A stretch of 64,000 nucleotides of DNA from Stercorarius parasiticus (GCA_013396915.1 VWZL01000597.1:253963-317962), one strand, 5' to 3'; positions 1 through 15,500 are shown, counted from the stretch's first letter. Notes: a model not told the origin generated them from the letters alone. Made by a program: numbers and translations.

Positions 1-392
1 TACTTCCTCCGTATGTATGGTTTCAAATAAGACTACTGCTTTTATTCAGAAGGAATAACTTATTTCTTGCACAAAGCTTGTAACTATCAAGTTTAAAATG
101 AAAAAAATAAGATTCTACTGGGGTCACTGATGAAAGCCTTCAACTTTGCACAAAACTGAAATAAAACAATTTATTCTGTCAGACCACAAATACCTGATAG
201 TCTGATAAGAAATAAATATGAAAGCAATCAAATTACTTATTTCAGTCCTTTTTTGATGCTTCCAATGAAAATATTTTCCGCATGATGAAATTCTTTTCTC
301 TACTTTCCCCCAGCTCTCCCTCTGCCTTTTTTTTTTTTCCTTAAGTATAAGCCAACAAACATTTTCACATCCAACAAATCATGCTAACATAC
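1..392 (-). other. SFSWAP intron 11 (partial)
   Basis: AT-rich intron sequence after the exon 11 donor GTATGT, running off the left edge. It has a T-run near 327-339; no exon or other feature seen. Confidence 0.85.
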
Positions 393-570
393 CTTTCACT
401 AATTTACCATCACTGACAGTTTTAGTAGGAGGAACATCTTTTTTAGTTCCTGGAACTCCCTTCGCACTTGGCTCAGATGCATCTTCAGGTGCATGTTCAT
501 CTGCAAACTGAGTCTCACTTGGTGTATCACCGGCAGTATCTGCTGGAACATCTTCAGATGAAGATACTCC
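393..570 (-). CDS. SFSWAP: SFSWAP exon 11 (acidic Ser/Thr linker; last exon in window)
   Basis: 178 nt; acceptor TTTTAAAAAG|GGA, donor GAAAG|GTATGT. It encodes residues 533-591 plus one base: a poorly conserved acidic Ser/Thr/Pro stretch ending in the conserved TVSDGKLVK. The frame and closing block match the mammalian linker between SURP2 and the SFAPISFAIK region, which should start in the next exon, left of the window. The purine-rich acceptor context (AAAAAG) is poor. Confidence 0.92.
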
Positions 571-3500
571 CTTTTTAAAAGAAATGTGCAAGCTTACTAA
601 GTGGACAGTTCATGAAAGAATTAATGCAGTGTCTGTGCTGCTGCAATTTTGCCAGCCATTTCAAAAATCACACAACAGCTAATTTTACATCAATAAGCAC
701 TCATGACCAAAAGTCTGCAAATAATGCACTGCTTCACCTAAACCCACAGTCTGCAGAACCTGCAGACCTACAGTAAGAATGTGTTCCTATTTTACAGTGA
801 AGAAAATGTTCTTCAGCTGGTACACTTTTTCCAACAACTTTTTTAAAAATTATGTCTTTAAAATTAGACCCTAAAAGCATATACTTTTTTCCAAAGTATA
901 TTATTTTAGGTCTTGATCTCCAGGGTCCAGGACAAAGTCCATTAAAGTTATTTCACAGCGATGGAATGAAAGCTTATGACATTTTTTCCCAATGTACAAT
1001 TGCATGATACCTTCTTTACAAAATCAAGTTTTACAGGGATCAACATATGTTAACATGTTTGATTTGTTGCAACATTTTGCTGAAGAACACTGGGCTTATC
1101 AATGTTTTTGTGGCATTAGACTGATACAGCACAGATGTGCTGAGATTTCCAAAAACATAAAGAATTACTGGTTCCACTATTACATGACTGAATCATTCAA
1201 GACAGCCTCTAAACTCACAGTATAAAAATTTTAAGATGGATACTGAAGAATATTAAAAATATTTACATGGCGAGTCAGGCGATGACATTATCTAATTTAA
1301 CATTTAAATGAGCCTCTCTCAGTAAATAGGTTGGTTGCTTTCCACTGGCTGCTGTTAAGTATACTTGATGTTGAAATACCAGGTATTGAAGAGATCCTTT
1401 CATTGCTCCCTGCAGCCATTCCCTGACCAACAGAACTAATTTCTGAAAATCCTCGAAGGGGAAAAACACAAGGAAATCAAGGACTTCATCCTGTATTTAC
1501 TGAAACCAGCAGTACAATTTCTTATTAACTTTAATGGCCAAAAGGAGAACAATCAATTGCATTAGTTGCCTATATGTACATTACTAAAGCATAAAGATAA
1601 TATTGAAATCATTATTCTAAAAAATTAAAGAGAATGGCATTATCTACAAAACCATGCAGTAGGAAAATATGCATTGCTACACATGACCTCAAGGGACTTA
1701 AACCAGTTTCTGCTTGCTTCTTAGCTGTACTCATCTGAACACTTAAAAATGAATCCTTTATTATTACACTTTGGTTAGTGTACTGTTTCCCCCCAAAATA
1801 AATGTTAACAAGTCCTTATTAATTATGTAAGTATTACGAATTCAACCCACTGGTTTACAAATAAGAAATTCTAGAATAATATTCAGCATTGTGGTACAGG
1901 GCAATTTTGCATGTAATTTATCAACTGAATAAGATCATATTTACCACAGCTTATCTTTAAAAACAGTGTTTTCAAAACATTTTTCACTATTAAAGCAAAA
2001 TATTAGACACAAGTGTTTCAAACAGCAACTAGTATTGAATTTCTCCATTTTCCACAAAGCGATTTTGAGGAGTTTACCCACAGGCCTACCTTCTTCAGTT
2101 TAAGGCTCCCCAATCTAAGCCTTGAGATGACAAATGACATAGGGCCTAAAAAAAAAATAGCTCTTTCCGATGAAAAGTTAACATCAGATAATGTATTTCT
2201 GATACTATTTGCAATTTTCTTTTCTGTAAGAGAACAATCTAATGAAATTAGCTAACATAAGAATGGTTAAAAACAAGGATGCCAAGTCTGGGTATCATCT
2301 TGTAATAACACGGACTAGAAGAAGCAAAGCAAGTAGGAAACCTATGTGAGATTTTGAAGCTCCAATATTGTTTCAGGCAATCATGACAGGACTCTTTAAC
2401 AAAACCTCTCTCAGAAAAAAGCACACCAGAAAAGTAGTTTAGCTACTGTGCTATTGTTCTACAAAGAACCTGAGGCATACGAGAAGGTACGGTTGTTAAA
2501 ATGCTGTACCTAACCTTTCTGATAACAGAACACTAATCCCAATCCTACAAAGCTCAAAACGTCCACAAAGCATACATTCCCTTGTACAGAAAGTTGAAAG
2601 ATTTTCAGGTTGCCATTTTATATTGCAACAACACTGAGTGGCTGCTTATGCCAAAAAACAACAACTGAATACCACATCACCTCACATATCCTTATTTAAA
2701 TGCTATGCAAAACTAAAAAGCAAGAAAAAAAAAAAAGCATTCACATTCTTTGCTCAAGAATTTCTCCATAATTCAGTGTTCCATTTTTAAAATGTCTCGT
2801 GGTAGCTCAACAGATAAGCAAGTCTTTTTCTCATTACAATGCATTTTTAATATATGTATGTACAAACACACATGTACCTGACAGTTGTCACTGCTCTCTT
2901 TTTGAAGGAAGAACTGTTTTTTAAATTCATAATAAGCATTATACTGGTGCCATGGCTGCAGGAACTCAAACCTGATAAAAGAAAACTGAGTATGTGAAAA
3001 TGCACATGAACATAGTAAATACCAACAACCCTTTGCCATCTAATTTTCTCCAGCAGATGGAATGCTATTTGATGTTTGGAAAAAAATGTAAATTATGTGT
3101 AAACTTCCAGAGGATATACATTCTGAGCATGCTTTCTAGAGACGTTTTTGTTAGGTTGGTTGTTTTGGGGCAACAATGCTTTGGCATTATTTGCAACATT
3201 ATCAATGTTGGTTGATTTGGGCAATAATGCTTTGGCATTACCTTTAAGTAGGTCACTGAATTTCAATTAAAATGATAGTACATCTCTTCTTGAGACTGGC
3301 ATGTCCTGGTAATATATTTTAAAATGAAAACCTCAACTTTTACAACAGAAGTTAAAATAGCATTTTCTCTTACCTGAGATCATTCTTGGCACGAACACTG
3401 GTTTCAAATTTTATCCCATTCCTAGCAACATACTCAGCTAGCTTATCAATAACAGGTTGGATATCTGGGGGTGGAGGTATAATAGCAACCACTGGAGCAA

Positions 3501-6500
3501 TTGTGCTGAAAACATCAAAAGTACATAGTTTTTATAAATAGAACATAAATATCTTTCAGACTCATTTTTAACAAAAGACACTACATAGAGGCTTGCTCTC
3601 TGGGTTCATTATGCAGTTAAAATAGCTTGATTTTTCCATCATGCAAAAACTTCATAGTAACTGAGTAACAATAACCACGTACAATATCAAAGATCAAAGC
3701 GGAGGTAATCAAAGCTGTATAAACACTGGTGAATGTTACTGAGGAATCACCTATAATAGAACCCTTACTAAATATTTAAAGTGCAGGAAAGAGACCCCTC
3801 CACCCAACAAGCAAATCTGTACATGGTACCTTGTAGACGTTGTGGTAGAAGTCAACCCACTGCTGCTCTCGGTTGTGTCTGGGGGAGGTGGAGGTGTAGT
3901 ACCAGGGGGTGGAGGTACTGTTGCTACCCCTGTAGTGCTTGATACAGTCACCCCTGCAGGCAATGCATTGTAGTAGGTAGTAACATCTATTCCTGGAGGT
4001 GGAGGAGCGAGGCAATAGGTTCCATCAGGTAGCATATAGTAACTATAATACATGGCTGCCACAGTTGCTATAAAAAAAAACATATTTAAGAACAATGTTT
4101 TAATTAGAAGAAAAACACCTAATTAAAACAAAACTCCACAACATTACTGCATTGTACAAACACACTGAAAATCCAGATTCACACAACACACTAAGAAATG
4201 CTATCTAATTTTTAGTGGGGAAAAAAAAAACAACCCAAAGAAAAAAAGAATGCTCATATTAATGCCCTTAGGATGAGTAAGAAATATGTAGATTAAAATA
4301 CAGAATCAGAACATACTGAAGGTCAACTGGAAGCCAAGTAGGTATGAATAAGCCAGTGAACCAGAGAAGCCTATTAAAAAATGACCTAATATGAAATTAT
4401 TCTTCCTAATCTAATTCACCTCTGGCAGTTTAACTCAGTTAAAACTATGTATGCATTAAGAAAGAAATGCGTATATATTCAAAACTAACATCGACTAATT
4501 AAACNCCATGCATCGCTATATATAGACACACACTCACTTCTGAAACCTCCAAAAGTAGACAGGTTTTGCAATTTAACACCAATACAATGAACAACCAATT
4601 TGAGCAAGTTTTCCACATTAGAGGCTTCTCTGACTCTAAATATTTATTTCTTGAGAGTGCAAAGGCTTATGGCTTGCTTGCTTTCTTCAAGGACAACATT
4701 TTATAATGCTTTAATTAACTTAACACTTTTAAATGGCAGCTACTTGTTGTAAATCTAAAGATTCTCTGCAGAAAGACATATAAACAGAAGGCATTCAGGT
4801 AAAATATTTCAAAGGATTTACAGTAAGAGTTTACATTTCTGGAGGCAAAGTTTAATCAACGCATTAAATTATAATGAATTATCCTATTAAAAGTTTCATA
4901 AACATTCCTGTGTGGAAGTATTTACTTTTTTCAAAGAATAAGTCATCTATAAGGAGAGCAGAATAAAGATCTGTTAAGTTTTAAAGGTAGGGAGAGAAGT
5001 TGCAAACTTCGCTTGTATTGCTACTAAATTATAACCTCCCAGTTTCCATCATACACAGATTCAAGCCTGACATGAAAGTCATCAGAAACTGACGAGCATT
5101 ATTCTACAGAGATACTTATTCTGATTTTAGTCTTTCTTGAGAGAACCAGTAATTTTCGATTTGTTCACAGAAATCTTATTTCAGTTTTATTAAGGTTCTC
5201 TTAAGGTACAGTTTTAAATAAAAATTACTTCCATGTATATTCCTCTCCATATAATACACTCTGACAATGCCTGTAATCATCTGGGGTGTTCTGAACTCAT
5301 AATGCATCAGAATTAGCTTAGATCATTATGGTGATACTTATTTGCAACAACATTACCAAAAAATCAAGAAGTCCATCACCACCACGACTTTGAAGTAACA
5401 CTACTCATTACCTATAAATTTATATCATCATGAAACCCTACTGTAATGAAGGCTGCAATATAAATTTTCTTGTATCTCAGTAGTATCAACTGGTAAGTCC
5501 CATAATTGAAAATATAAGTTACATTTCTATATTTAAGGAACGAAGGACTTTCAGATTTCTGAAAAGAATTAAAGGCACGTAAATCCGATTAAGTTTGACT
5601 TCACCTTTTTGAGTATCAGAGTTTACAAAACTTGTAGGAGTTTTTTTATAAGGCCTGAATTAAGGAGCTTCAAAGATAATTGAAACCAGACACATTCAGA
5701 GAAGTTAAGATAACGTTGCTAAAAATTGCATAGCAAAGTTGATTCTTGAAAGAGGTTATATTTATATTTATTGGAAATGGTTCAAAAAAAATCTAAGATC
5801 AAAGATTTAGTAATAATTTGGAAATAGGAGAAAGTCCTGGTATTTCAGCATCAGGCATGGGAAAAGAGCATTTGAACACACAACTTACCACAATGCTCAC
5901 TTATAATTTAAATATATCATTGAGGGAAAAAAAAAAAACAAAACAGAATTAAGAATGGCCTCTTGTAGCTATGGAACTTAAAAGTTACTACTCCCTCTCA
6001 GACACTGCACTGAGAAATATAATTTAAAAGATCAATTTTTAATTTTCAATCTTGCATATTCCTGGATTTTATTTTCTACATAGAACACTGCACCACTGCA
6101 GAGAATAAAAGGTAAAATAATGAAAAATTATAGGAATTGACTGTATAATAAAACTTATTTATTTTCTGTAAAACTACTTCCAACTTTAGAACAGAAGACT
6201 ATACTAAAACCTGTTTTTATCACTTCAGTGTGATCTTACACGATTTTACCTTTGCAGATTTTTCTTAGTGCTAGACAGTCCAGTAAAACTGTTCAAAGCA
6301 GATTTATCATCTGCATTTTGCTTAATATAGTAAGCTTTTTTTAATGGGAATCTCATGAATTGCTTTATAGGACAGTTTTATGTTCAACAGTGAAGGCATT
6401 CATTAGTAGAAACTGATGGAAGTTATTAAAAACCCAAAACATTAAGGGTACTGTGCTAACCATACTCAGAGAGTGGAGACCTGGCCTCACACCTGTCCAC

Positions 6501-9500
6501 CCCCCCACCCCATTTCTGTTTTTCCTAAGCAGCTAACAATTCAACAGCTATTCAGTGGAAGAATGCACCTTCAAAGATTCAGGAGACTGAAAAAGAATAT
6601 CAGTTACGAATGATCAAGTATGAAGCTAACTTATTTTCTTCCCGCCAGCATCCACATACAATTCACCAAGACACACCACCAGCTGCCTAATCACAATGCA
6701 CTTACAATCAGAAGAATATTCTGCTTGCGATGTCTGTACAGCTGCCCCATCTGTTGACTGTGGTGTAGATGAGTTATTATCTGATTGCGCTTTGCGCACC
6801 AGTGCTGCAAGTGGATGATCAGGGTCTACTACCTTCAAAGGCTGAAAAAATTTTAAGAATAGAAAAGAAGATTAAAATTTGAAGTACATATTTAAAGCAT
6901 GATAGCATCATCAACCTAATTCAGAAAGCAAATTTATCTAAGTTAATAGACATCAATAATATTGTCCAAATATTGAAGTTACTGGTTTTGTAGCTCTCAC
7001 ATCAGAATCAAGTTCTTTTTTGAAAATGTGTGGAAAACAAAACAAAACAAAAAATACTTAATTTAACGTGAAGAGAAATCCATGACATGAAAAAAACCCA
7101 AAACGGCAGGGGGGCTCGGGGGCAGGGTATTACTCTTACTCATTTACTGCCATAAGACACAGAACCTGACTTGTCTAAATATCAACCAGCACCACTGTCA
7201 TTCCTCTGAAAGCCTCAAATGTGTACAATCATGTCATTCCCATTATTCCATCACTGATCAAACTCAGAAAAAAATAACTAACACATCCAGCAAAATTTAC
7301 ATTTAACGAGTAGTACTAATTCTGCTGAAATATTATTTGCTGAAACCGTTACTTCCTGTCAACATTTTATCTACTAAAATCTAAAAAGGCACACTCCCTC
7401 TGAGCTTATATACAGAAGGCATTAAATATCTTAATCTTTTTCAGCTTCAATACAGGTTCTGTGGGATAAATCCTTGAGTGATGCCCTCAATACCAGAGGA
7501 CATCAAAAATAGAAATTTAATTCCTTAGAAATGGAAAAATAGCAATTTGTGTACTAGAGAAAAGGTAACTTGAAAGTTTACCAATGCAGACTTAAATTAC
7601 TAAGACACAGCCTGGGGAAAAAGAAAATAAAAATCTTTACTAAGAAAAGGTCGTAACACCTGCACATTAGAATTTTTCTGCCCATGAATCAGATGTTTTG
7701 CAAGGTACAAAGTAATCTGTAATTTTAATAGGGTCAAGTACCTTCATGAGTTCTTCAAGTCTACTGCATTTTTTAGATGCAAAGAGACTTGGATGCAGAT
7801 AATTTCCATCATCGTCGTCATCGTCATCATCATCTTCCTCAGATTTGACTCTCGAATCTAAATAAAAGCAATGTCTGAATTTTATTTAGGCTTGCTATGG
7901 ATTTGTATTGGGAGAGAAAGACGGCAGAGGACAAGCATGCGTCCTTAAGAAACCTGTTTTCATAAATCTGCATATTCATAAAAACATAGATACAAGAAGA
8001 TATTGCTAACCATCAACAGAACTAAAACCTAAGTGCACGGACCAACTTTCTGTTGGACTAGAGCTATACAAATGTTTCTGAAAGCTTCAAGATCATAGCA
8101 GCTCTTCTATCTGAAAGTTTACCATAACAATATTTTCTTTTAAGAATCTCCTCCAATTTAAGCAAAATTTTGAATCATCACATCAATCTCCATTGCAGGA
8201 TAACAGCACTGCCGTTGCAACACACCAAAAAGATGTGGCTATTTTGCCAAAAAAGACCAGTAGATGTTTCAATGAGTCACATCCTGAAGCCATCCATTTG
8301 ACAAGCAACAACTTACGTTTTTTCTCGTCCGCTTTATTTTCAGAAGGAGCAGCATATCGTCCCTCTTTCATAGCCTTCTGAATGAATTTGTAGTAGGGAT
8401 TGAGGTAGTGATCAAATCGCAAGAAGTCAAACTGGGAGTTGCGTGCTTGCTTGGCTTTTAGCATAATCTCAAACTGTGCTCCCTGCTTGCAGACAAAGTT
8501 TGCAGTTCGTTCTATAATGGCATGCATTTTTGCTGTTGGTGGCTGTGGGAGTAAAATAACATATATTTGTATTTTCATAAGAAGCTTGTAAAGTGTGTTA
8601 GAACTCCAATGGGAATCAGAAAGAGCAGTAGTTCCCTGCCCCTCTTCCCAGCTTTCTCTATCAACTCAGTTTCATAATCACTTTCAAACAGTGAAAAGCA
8701 TATCAGCACTCAAAAAAAACCAAATCCAAATCTTCCCTAGCTGCTCATTCATTTCCTTTTGCAAGATTCTCTCCTTCTATCAGCACAACTATTTTTGCTA
8801 TTGCGAACCAAACTGAAGAGGGGAACAAATCCTGGTTGAGTCTGATGTAGCAGAAAAATTCTTGTAAGACATTCCATAGCCATATAGACACTTCTGCTGG
8901 CACAAAACAGGAGACAGATGTGTTTCTTGACACAGCAGTGCCAACTTAAACTGACCCTACCTTACAATACCTCAAGGTGCTCAATATGTATGGTCTTCTT
9001 CCCAACAGCCGTTCTTTATTCTGTTACCACTGAATGTGCAAATATTGTTCCCTAACTAGAAAAGCTTGTTACTATGCATTTGCTTGGAAGGAACAAGACC
9101 AACATAAGAACTGCAATTCCTATGTTCTGTCACATTCCCGTAAAGAGTCATTGAACACTGTATTAATTTCCTTTTTTCTTTTAATGCTAAAGTCAAGCAG
9201 CATCTATGCATTTCCAGTCCTGAAATTACATGTAAGGAGCATGGCCATACCAAACCCAACAAGTGAAAAGAACAAGAATGTAGTTAAAGAATGAAAATGA
9301 ACTTCACCATTCACTGTCTTTAATTTCATACTGACATAGCTCTGTTTTGTCTTGAGCTCAATAAGCTGTCTCTATGTCTATAAAGATTGAAGTGTCACAC
9401 TAATAATTTGTTTTAGCTTTACACTTCTCTTGCTCCAGATACCAAAGCATGTTGCAAACCTCAGAAAAATCTTCTTCAGCACACGAGACGGTGCTGCTTT

Positions 9501-12500
9501 ATTTAGGGAAAAAAGTCTGAATGTGATCAAACAGAACATTTTTAGAAATTATTTTGAGATGATTGGACCCTTTACTAGAGCAACACGTTCAGTATGGAAA
9601 AATAATTAGTTGTTTCAAGTTTTACTTGTCGCCCTAAAACACTACCAAAGATTATTTTAATTAGAGGTCACGAAGTTCTCAATGAACTGATAACATTTTG
9701 TGCATAGCCAATTTCACTATTTAACCATACATCGAGTTTCTCTATTTCTGTGGTTCTTATGCAGAAATACAAAATACACTTAAGGCCAAGAGATTCATAA
9801 ACAAAGCTGCAAATCAGCAAGGAAGCACAAAAAAGATCGTATCTGAAATTACTATCTGGTCTTGAATTTGAAACTGATGTCACTATAAGCTCTGGAAAGC
9901 AGGCATTATAAGTATTAATATGCTTTTAATTGACTTCTAAGATTACTAACACCACTGACTTAAAAAACTTCAGAAACTTTGTAAAAAGTGAAAAACATTA
10001 AATGACAAACAGAGAAGCAGGTATCATAGACATGTTCTAGTTTGCTATTACATTTAATAAAACAGTAAACACTTAAACTGGTAACTGTTAAAACTTCTGA
10101 AAGTAAGAGTACTGGCTAGAGGAGAGAAAAAACCCTTCTGAAAAACACTCCAATGACCTAAGTGCTATCCTCTAGTTAGATATTCTGTTCCAATCTTTAA
10201 TTAGTATTGTAATTAAATGTTTTCCATGAGTGAGTCTCCCTTACCGCAAGTTAAGCAACTATTAACCAATCTTCAGTAAGCTCAGAAAATAATCATAAGT
10301 CTTATGTTGCCTCTCAATATTCTCTTCTGGAGGAAAAAAAAGTAATTTTCAATCTCTCCTCATAAGTTTAACTGAGAGCATCCTCTTACGGCTCACTTCC
10401 ATAGCATCTCTGCACTTCTTAAGATGCAAGGGTGAAGAGCAGTCATCTTTGCCCATAACCCTGACATAACAGTTCTAAGCAGTGGAAGACCTGCATCCTC
10501 AACACAACTCTTCCGATTTGAGTTCCAGAATGATGCTACTGCTGCAGTTGGAGTTGCCATATGCTCAACATTCGACACCTCACCTCACCCCAAATAATTC
10601 AAAGTTTGCAAGTGTCCTCCTCCCAGCCACAACCATCAACAAGTGCCATGTCTTTTAACTTGAATGCTAATTAGCAGTAAACTCAGGAGAGACCTAGAAC
10701 ACCACTATGTCATTTCCAAAAGTCGTACGTATCTGTACACCTTTTCTACACCTTTTCCAATCATTTGTGGATCGACATAATAGCAATAGGATTTATGATG
10801 TATTTCTCTCTTTTTCACCCATTCTTTTGCTTTTTTAAATGGGGATAGTGTAGAGAGAGAAATATTTTTTAAATATGCCTGTAAAACCCCACCAGTAATT
10901 TACCAGGCTTCTATCCTTCATAGCAATTGAATTAAAAAATACAGAATAAATACATTCAGTGGTAAAACTTAATGACTTGACCAGAACAACAACAACAAAT
11001 CAAGGCTTAGAAAAAATATATCTCACAATTCCCAATCCAAGGTCAAGTATACATTCTTTTCAGAGCTGCTGTCTAGACATTTTGGTTTTGCTTCTTTAAA
11101 AATCAAAACCAAATATGCCCACATTTGCTTTCTGTTCATTTGACTATACTAGATTTCAATAGCTGACTGACAAATTACTTCAGTAACCCCCACACTACAT
11201 TCTGCAACTAACACGTAAAACGTATCTTAAGTTTCAGAACAAAATTCAAGCAAAGCAGCTACCCAAACCAGCACACATTCTCTCACCAGCAGTTACTTTT
11301 TGGGAACAGCATCCAAATGCTAAATAAGCAGCTTCTCACTGAGAACTCAACATTCTTATTCTAAGACTACAGTATAACTCATAATTTAAAGGCAATAATG
11401 TATAAAAATCTTCCCTGAACTCAGATGTATGTCTGTAAGCACTTCACTAATGAAACGTATTATAAGATCGTAAAGAAGAGGAAGTAAAATTAGAACAAGT
11501 AAAGTTGCACATTAGATTTGTTAAATAGCTCTTATTTCATATAAAAAACAGAGCAGGATAAAAATTTTCAATTAAAAGCTAATGAAGTAGAAAAACACTC
11601 TTACACAAATACCCTGTGTTCACTATTATATTCTAACAGAGTGCTTTGAATCTTTACTGACCAATGTTATCAAGTTGAGAAGGTAGCCCAAATATAAATT
11701 AACACTTTCACGACCATGGTACAGGAGAAAGAATATTATCTGATTTCATAGTATCTTTTAGGAAATCGAAATAAATTGAAAATCTTCATGGTTACAACTG
11801 TACTCAAGCAGGCAATTGTTCAGCTCCCTTCAGGAAAGATACGCAAGCTGCAATTAAGTTGACATTCTAGTAACACCACGGAAGTAAAGAGCTTCTATAT
11901 GTTAATACCTTCAAGTTATTTCAGAATTTCCTAGAAATGAACTATTCCTTTTCTCCTTGAATAGGCTAGTCTTAAACACAGCCTTTCTATTTGATCACTT
12001 CCTACACTCTTCAGATTGGGGCTCAATTAAAAAGAATCCAGAAAAAAAAATACTGAATAGAAGCAATCTTTTGGTTTAACGGTCTTTTACATTTGGAATG
12101 TCAACCTCAATATCTCAGTAAGTTTCCATTCCAAGAACAACTGCCTTTCTTCTGCATTATCTAAAATAATATCACAAGTGATACTAAAGGCACTTAACAT
12201 AAGCACTGCAATAATTTGTGTGAAAAAGAAGATTCAAGAGAGTTGATTGAACTCAAGAATTCAAGAAAGCACATTTGAAATTAAGCTACTATTTTAGAAT
12301 AATTTAAAATGTACCATACTAAAATTAATGGAAAAAAGAGTCAGTAAAGCACCATAAGCTCCTTGAAAATTGACAGTAATGTAGGTTGCATTAAATGTAC
12401 ACACATACCAGTTCCACATCAGAAGGTACGTTCAGGCCCGGAGGGGCAACAAAAGGTTCCTCATTTTCTTCTACATTTTCTGTCTGAGCTGTTTCTACAA

Positions 12501-15500
12501 GAAATAACAGAATAAAATAATATAGGACAAAACATGTCAAAGTACCCAAATGTAACAAAGAAATTATTAAAATTAAGTGTTTCTAAAAGGATGTGCAATC
12601 AAGGAATTTCTCAAATTAAAGTATAACCAGCACTTGCACTGAAGACATTTAAATACAGTTCCTCTCCCTGATGTTATGTAGTTTATTTATGATTGCATAA
12701 ATTATGTCTTAATAGAGGTATTAGGAAGCATAAAATCCTATAAACTTTAGCTCTGACTACACTGCTGAAGATAAAAAAGTCTCAAGTCAAACAGAAAACA
12801 TTCATTTTCATTAATATTACTTTTTGCTTTTACAAGAAAACCCATGCAAAATTAAGGGAAACCATTGTCAGTGCACTGGGTGAATCCTTTCCTAATGACG
12901 ACTACAGATATCCAACATCTCTAAAGCTGTTAAGACCCATACATCTGGTCTATCCTAATTCAGTTCCCTGTTAATCAACCATTTCAGCCTACGCAAACAA
13001 ACCTAAGTACTTTCATCAGCTTCCTAACCCTAATGAAAGTTGTATGGGAATGCAATAGGGACGCTACATCATCTACAGAGATAAAACAGTAGTTGCCTTA
13101 AATAATTGATTAAAATAAATGTTGCCATTCATCTGTGAGTTCAGTCTAAAGTTGGTATGGTTCCTTTTATACCAAGTTTAACATATCCAAATATTTAACA
13201 GATGTATCATGTGAACTACTCATCTAAAACAGTTATTCTTTTATGAAGGACAATTTGTGTTACGTTCTGTTATTTAGTATACCAGAAGCGTTCCTCTAAA
13301 AATATTATGCTTTACAAATTTTTTATAATATTTGAAGTGAAAAGTTTACTTTTTAAAGTAACTTTTAGTATTATCTATTCTACTAGCTTTAAGAGAAAAT
13401 GTATTCCATTTTTATCCTAACAAATTAGATATAGCACCAGCTGCATGAAAAATTGACTATGGGAACTATGGACAGACAGGAGAACAGCCTAATCATGCAT
13501 GAGATGTCACAGCAATTTCTGCAATTTCTCTTACCCATGCAAGAGAGTTAACTTTTTCGTTGCTGTCTGGTGGGTTGTTTGGTTTTTGGCTTGGCTTTTT
13601 TTTTTTTTNGGAAACAGTTTAACTCCACAAAGGCATGCAGAGATTTTAGCACCAAGGAAAGGAGGAAGAAACAGCAGACAAAGCAGAATAGCGCTGTTTC
13701 TTTTGACAGCAGCTTCAGCTAACACCTTAGCGTTCACAGAACTACAGCCTGTAATTCATATCTGCATCTCCCAATATTCGATTTTACTCTATTACGATTT
13801 ATAAAAAATTAATTTTAAGAAGTTACAGTCCTGTATTATTGGAAATTGTTACCATATAGCCATCTAGTAAAAGTCAGTACAGTCCAGCTACAGCAAAACA
13901 TTAATACTGATGTTTCTATCTCACTTTTGCCCCAAGTACTTTTTCCTCCAAGTACTATGAATTGTTACTAGAAAATGCCCCTTTGTCATCCATCACTACT
14001 AAAAATTTTCTAGAGGATAAGGAGTTTGGTAAGAAAGCTCACAACTGAGATAATGTTCCAACTACCTGCTATAAGGATCTCAGTGCTGCTGATGAGAAGT
14101 AGAGAATTCTCACATTACACCGCAAGATTTTGTAATAGCCTAGCATGACACTTCCATGTTGCATCAGATATTAATTAACTAAATATTAACTTGTTGAAAG
14201 ACTGGTAGTTATATCTCTCTTTGCCAATGACCAAGTCATCACATTGTAACATTATTCCTAAAAATATGACTCTATTGAAAACTGAAAATACATTATTCTA
14301 GGTATCTCACCATTCTAGGAAAGAAAAATAACATAGAGCAATCCAGACACAACCTGAACTCGTAAGTGCTCTCTTACCAAATGAAACTGGATTTTTTATT
14401 TCTTCTTTACGCACTTGATCAAAGGTAGTACATTATGGCAGGTTTTCACAGTTTTGCAAAGGCCTCCTACAATACGGACAGACTATAAGATTCAGTAGAT
14501 TCCCTTTTTAGTGACCAATAGAGAGGGGGCACTCATCTTTTAAATCTCTATGAACTAGAGAAAATTGGAGGAGCCAAAATACAAACATGTTCTTCTCTAT
14601 TACCCCCAATTTTTCATTAGGCTTATTCCCATATATACACTGATCCACACAACACGAAAAACACCCCTATGACAAGAAACACTCAAAAACTGTATGTAAA
14701 GAGAACTTAAGAAACTATTTGGTTATGTAACCTACCAGACAAATGGGAATAAAACAAATGGAACAAAACCCAGAAAAGACAACGCAATTCAGTATCAGTA
14801 CTGAAGACTACAGGAGAAATCCTTGCTAGAATTCAGGCAGCATGGACACTGCCCTGAAACAACCTGCCACTCACAGCAGCAAAACACACCAAAAACCCTT
14901 TAGTGTCTAAAATGATCCTGCACTATAGCACACACTTTGGTAAAAAAAACACATCTCATACCACAGTAACCCACCAATATGTAGTTAGACAACCCGATCG
15001 TTAATTAAACAATCCTAACTTTACCAAGGCATAGCTCAGTAACACTTGGAAGCTTCCTCAAGGCTTCATGTTAAAAATGCAAAGTTATCGTAATCAAAGA
15101 TGGGAACATGAGAACCTGAACTCTGCATTTTTAAGATCATGGAGAGGGACACGCTGTGTTGAAGAGAAACCGGTTTATAATTATTAAAATGACAAAATCT
15201 AAACTTAAAAAAAATACATATATTCTGGTTAATTACTCTTCTGTTTGTCTGTAATGAACTTTTCCTTTTTGACCAAGAAATGTAGTAGTAACGGACAGTC
15301 ATGTGATGAATTACTATTTTTTTTCTAAATAAGAATCTACAGGAGAGCAGAATTAAATTTCCTATCTTGACTACTGTAGTACCGACTGTGCCACAGGAGG
15401 AAAGCGTTTAAGCACATCAAGAGTGAAGTTCGCAAAAACTCAGTAGCACATTTCCATAAAGATTTTGCTGAAATGCTTTGAGATTTTTTTTACGTGCATG

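Noticed and set aside
3776..4015. 79-codon minus-strand frame inside the proline-rich exon
   Set aside because: It is an out-of-frame shadow of SFSWAP exon 8.
6626..6705. Continuation of the exon 7 frame past Asp377
   Set aside because: The frame reads through the GTAAGT donor; the join to exon 8 in phase restores the conserved Ser-Thr-Val-Ala-Ala-Met block, so this is intron.
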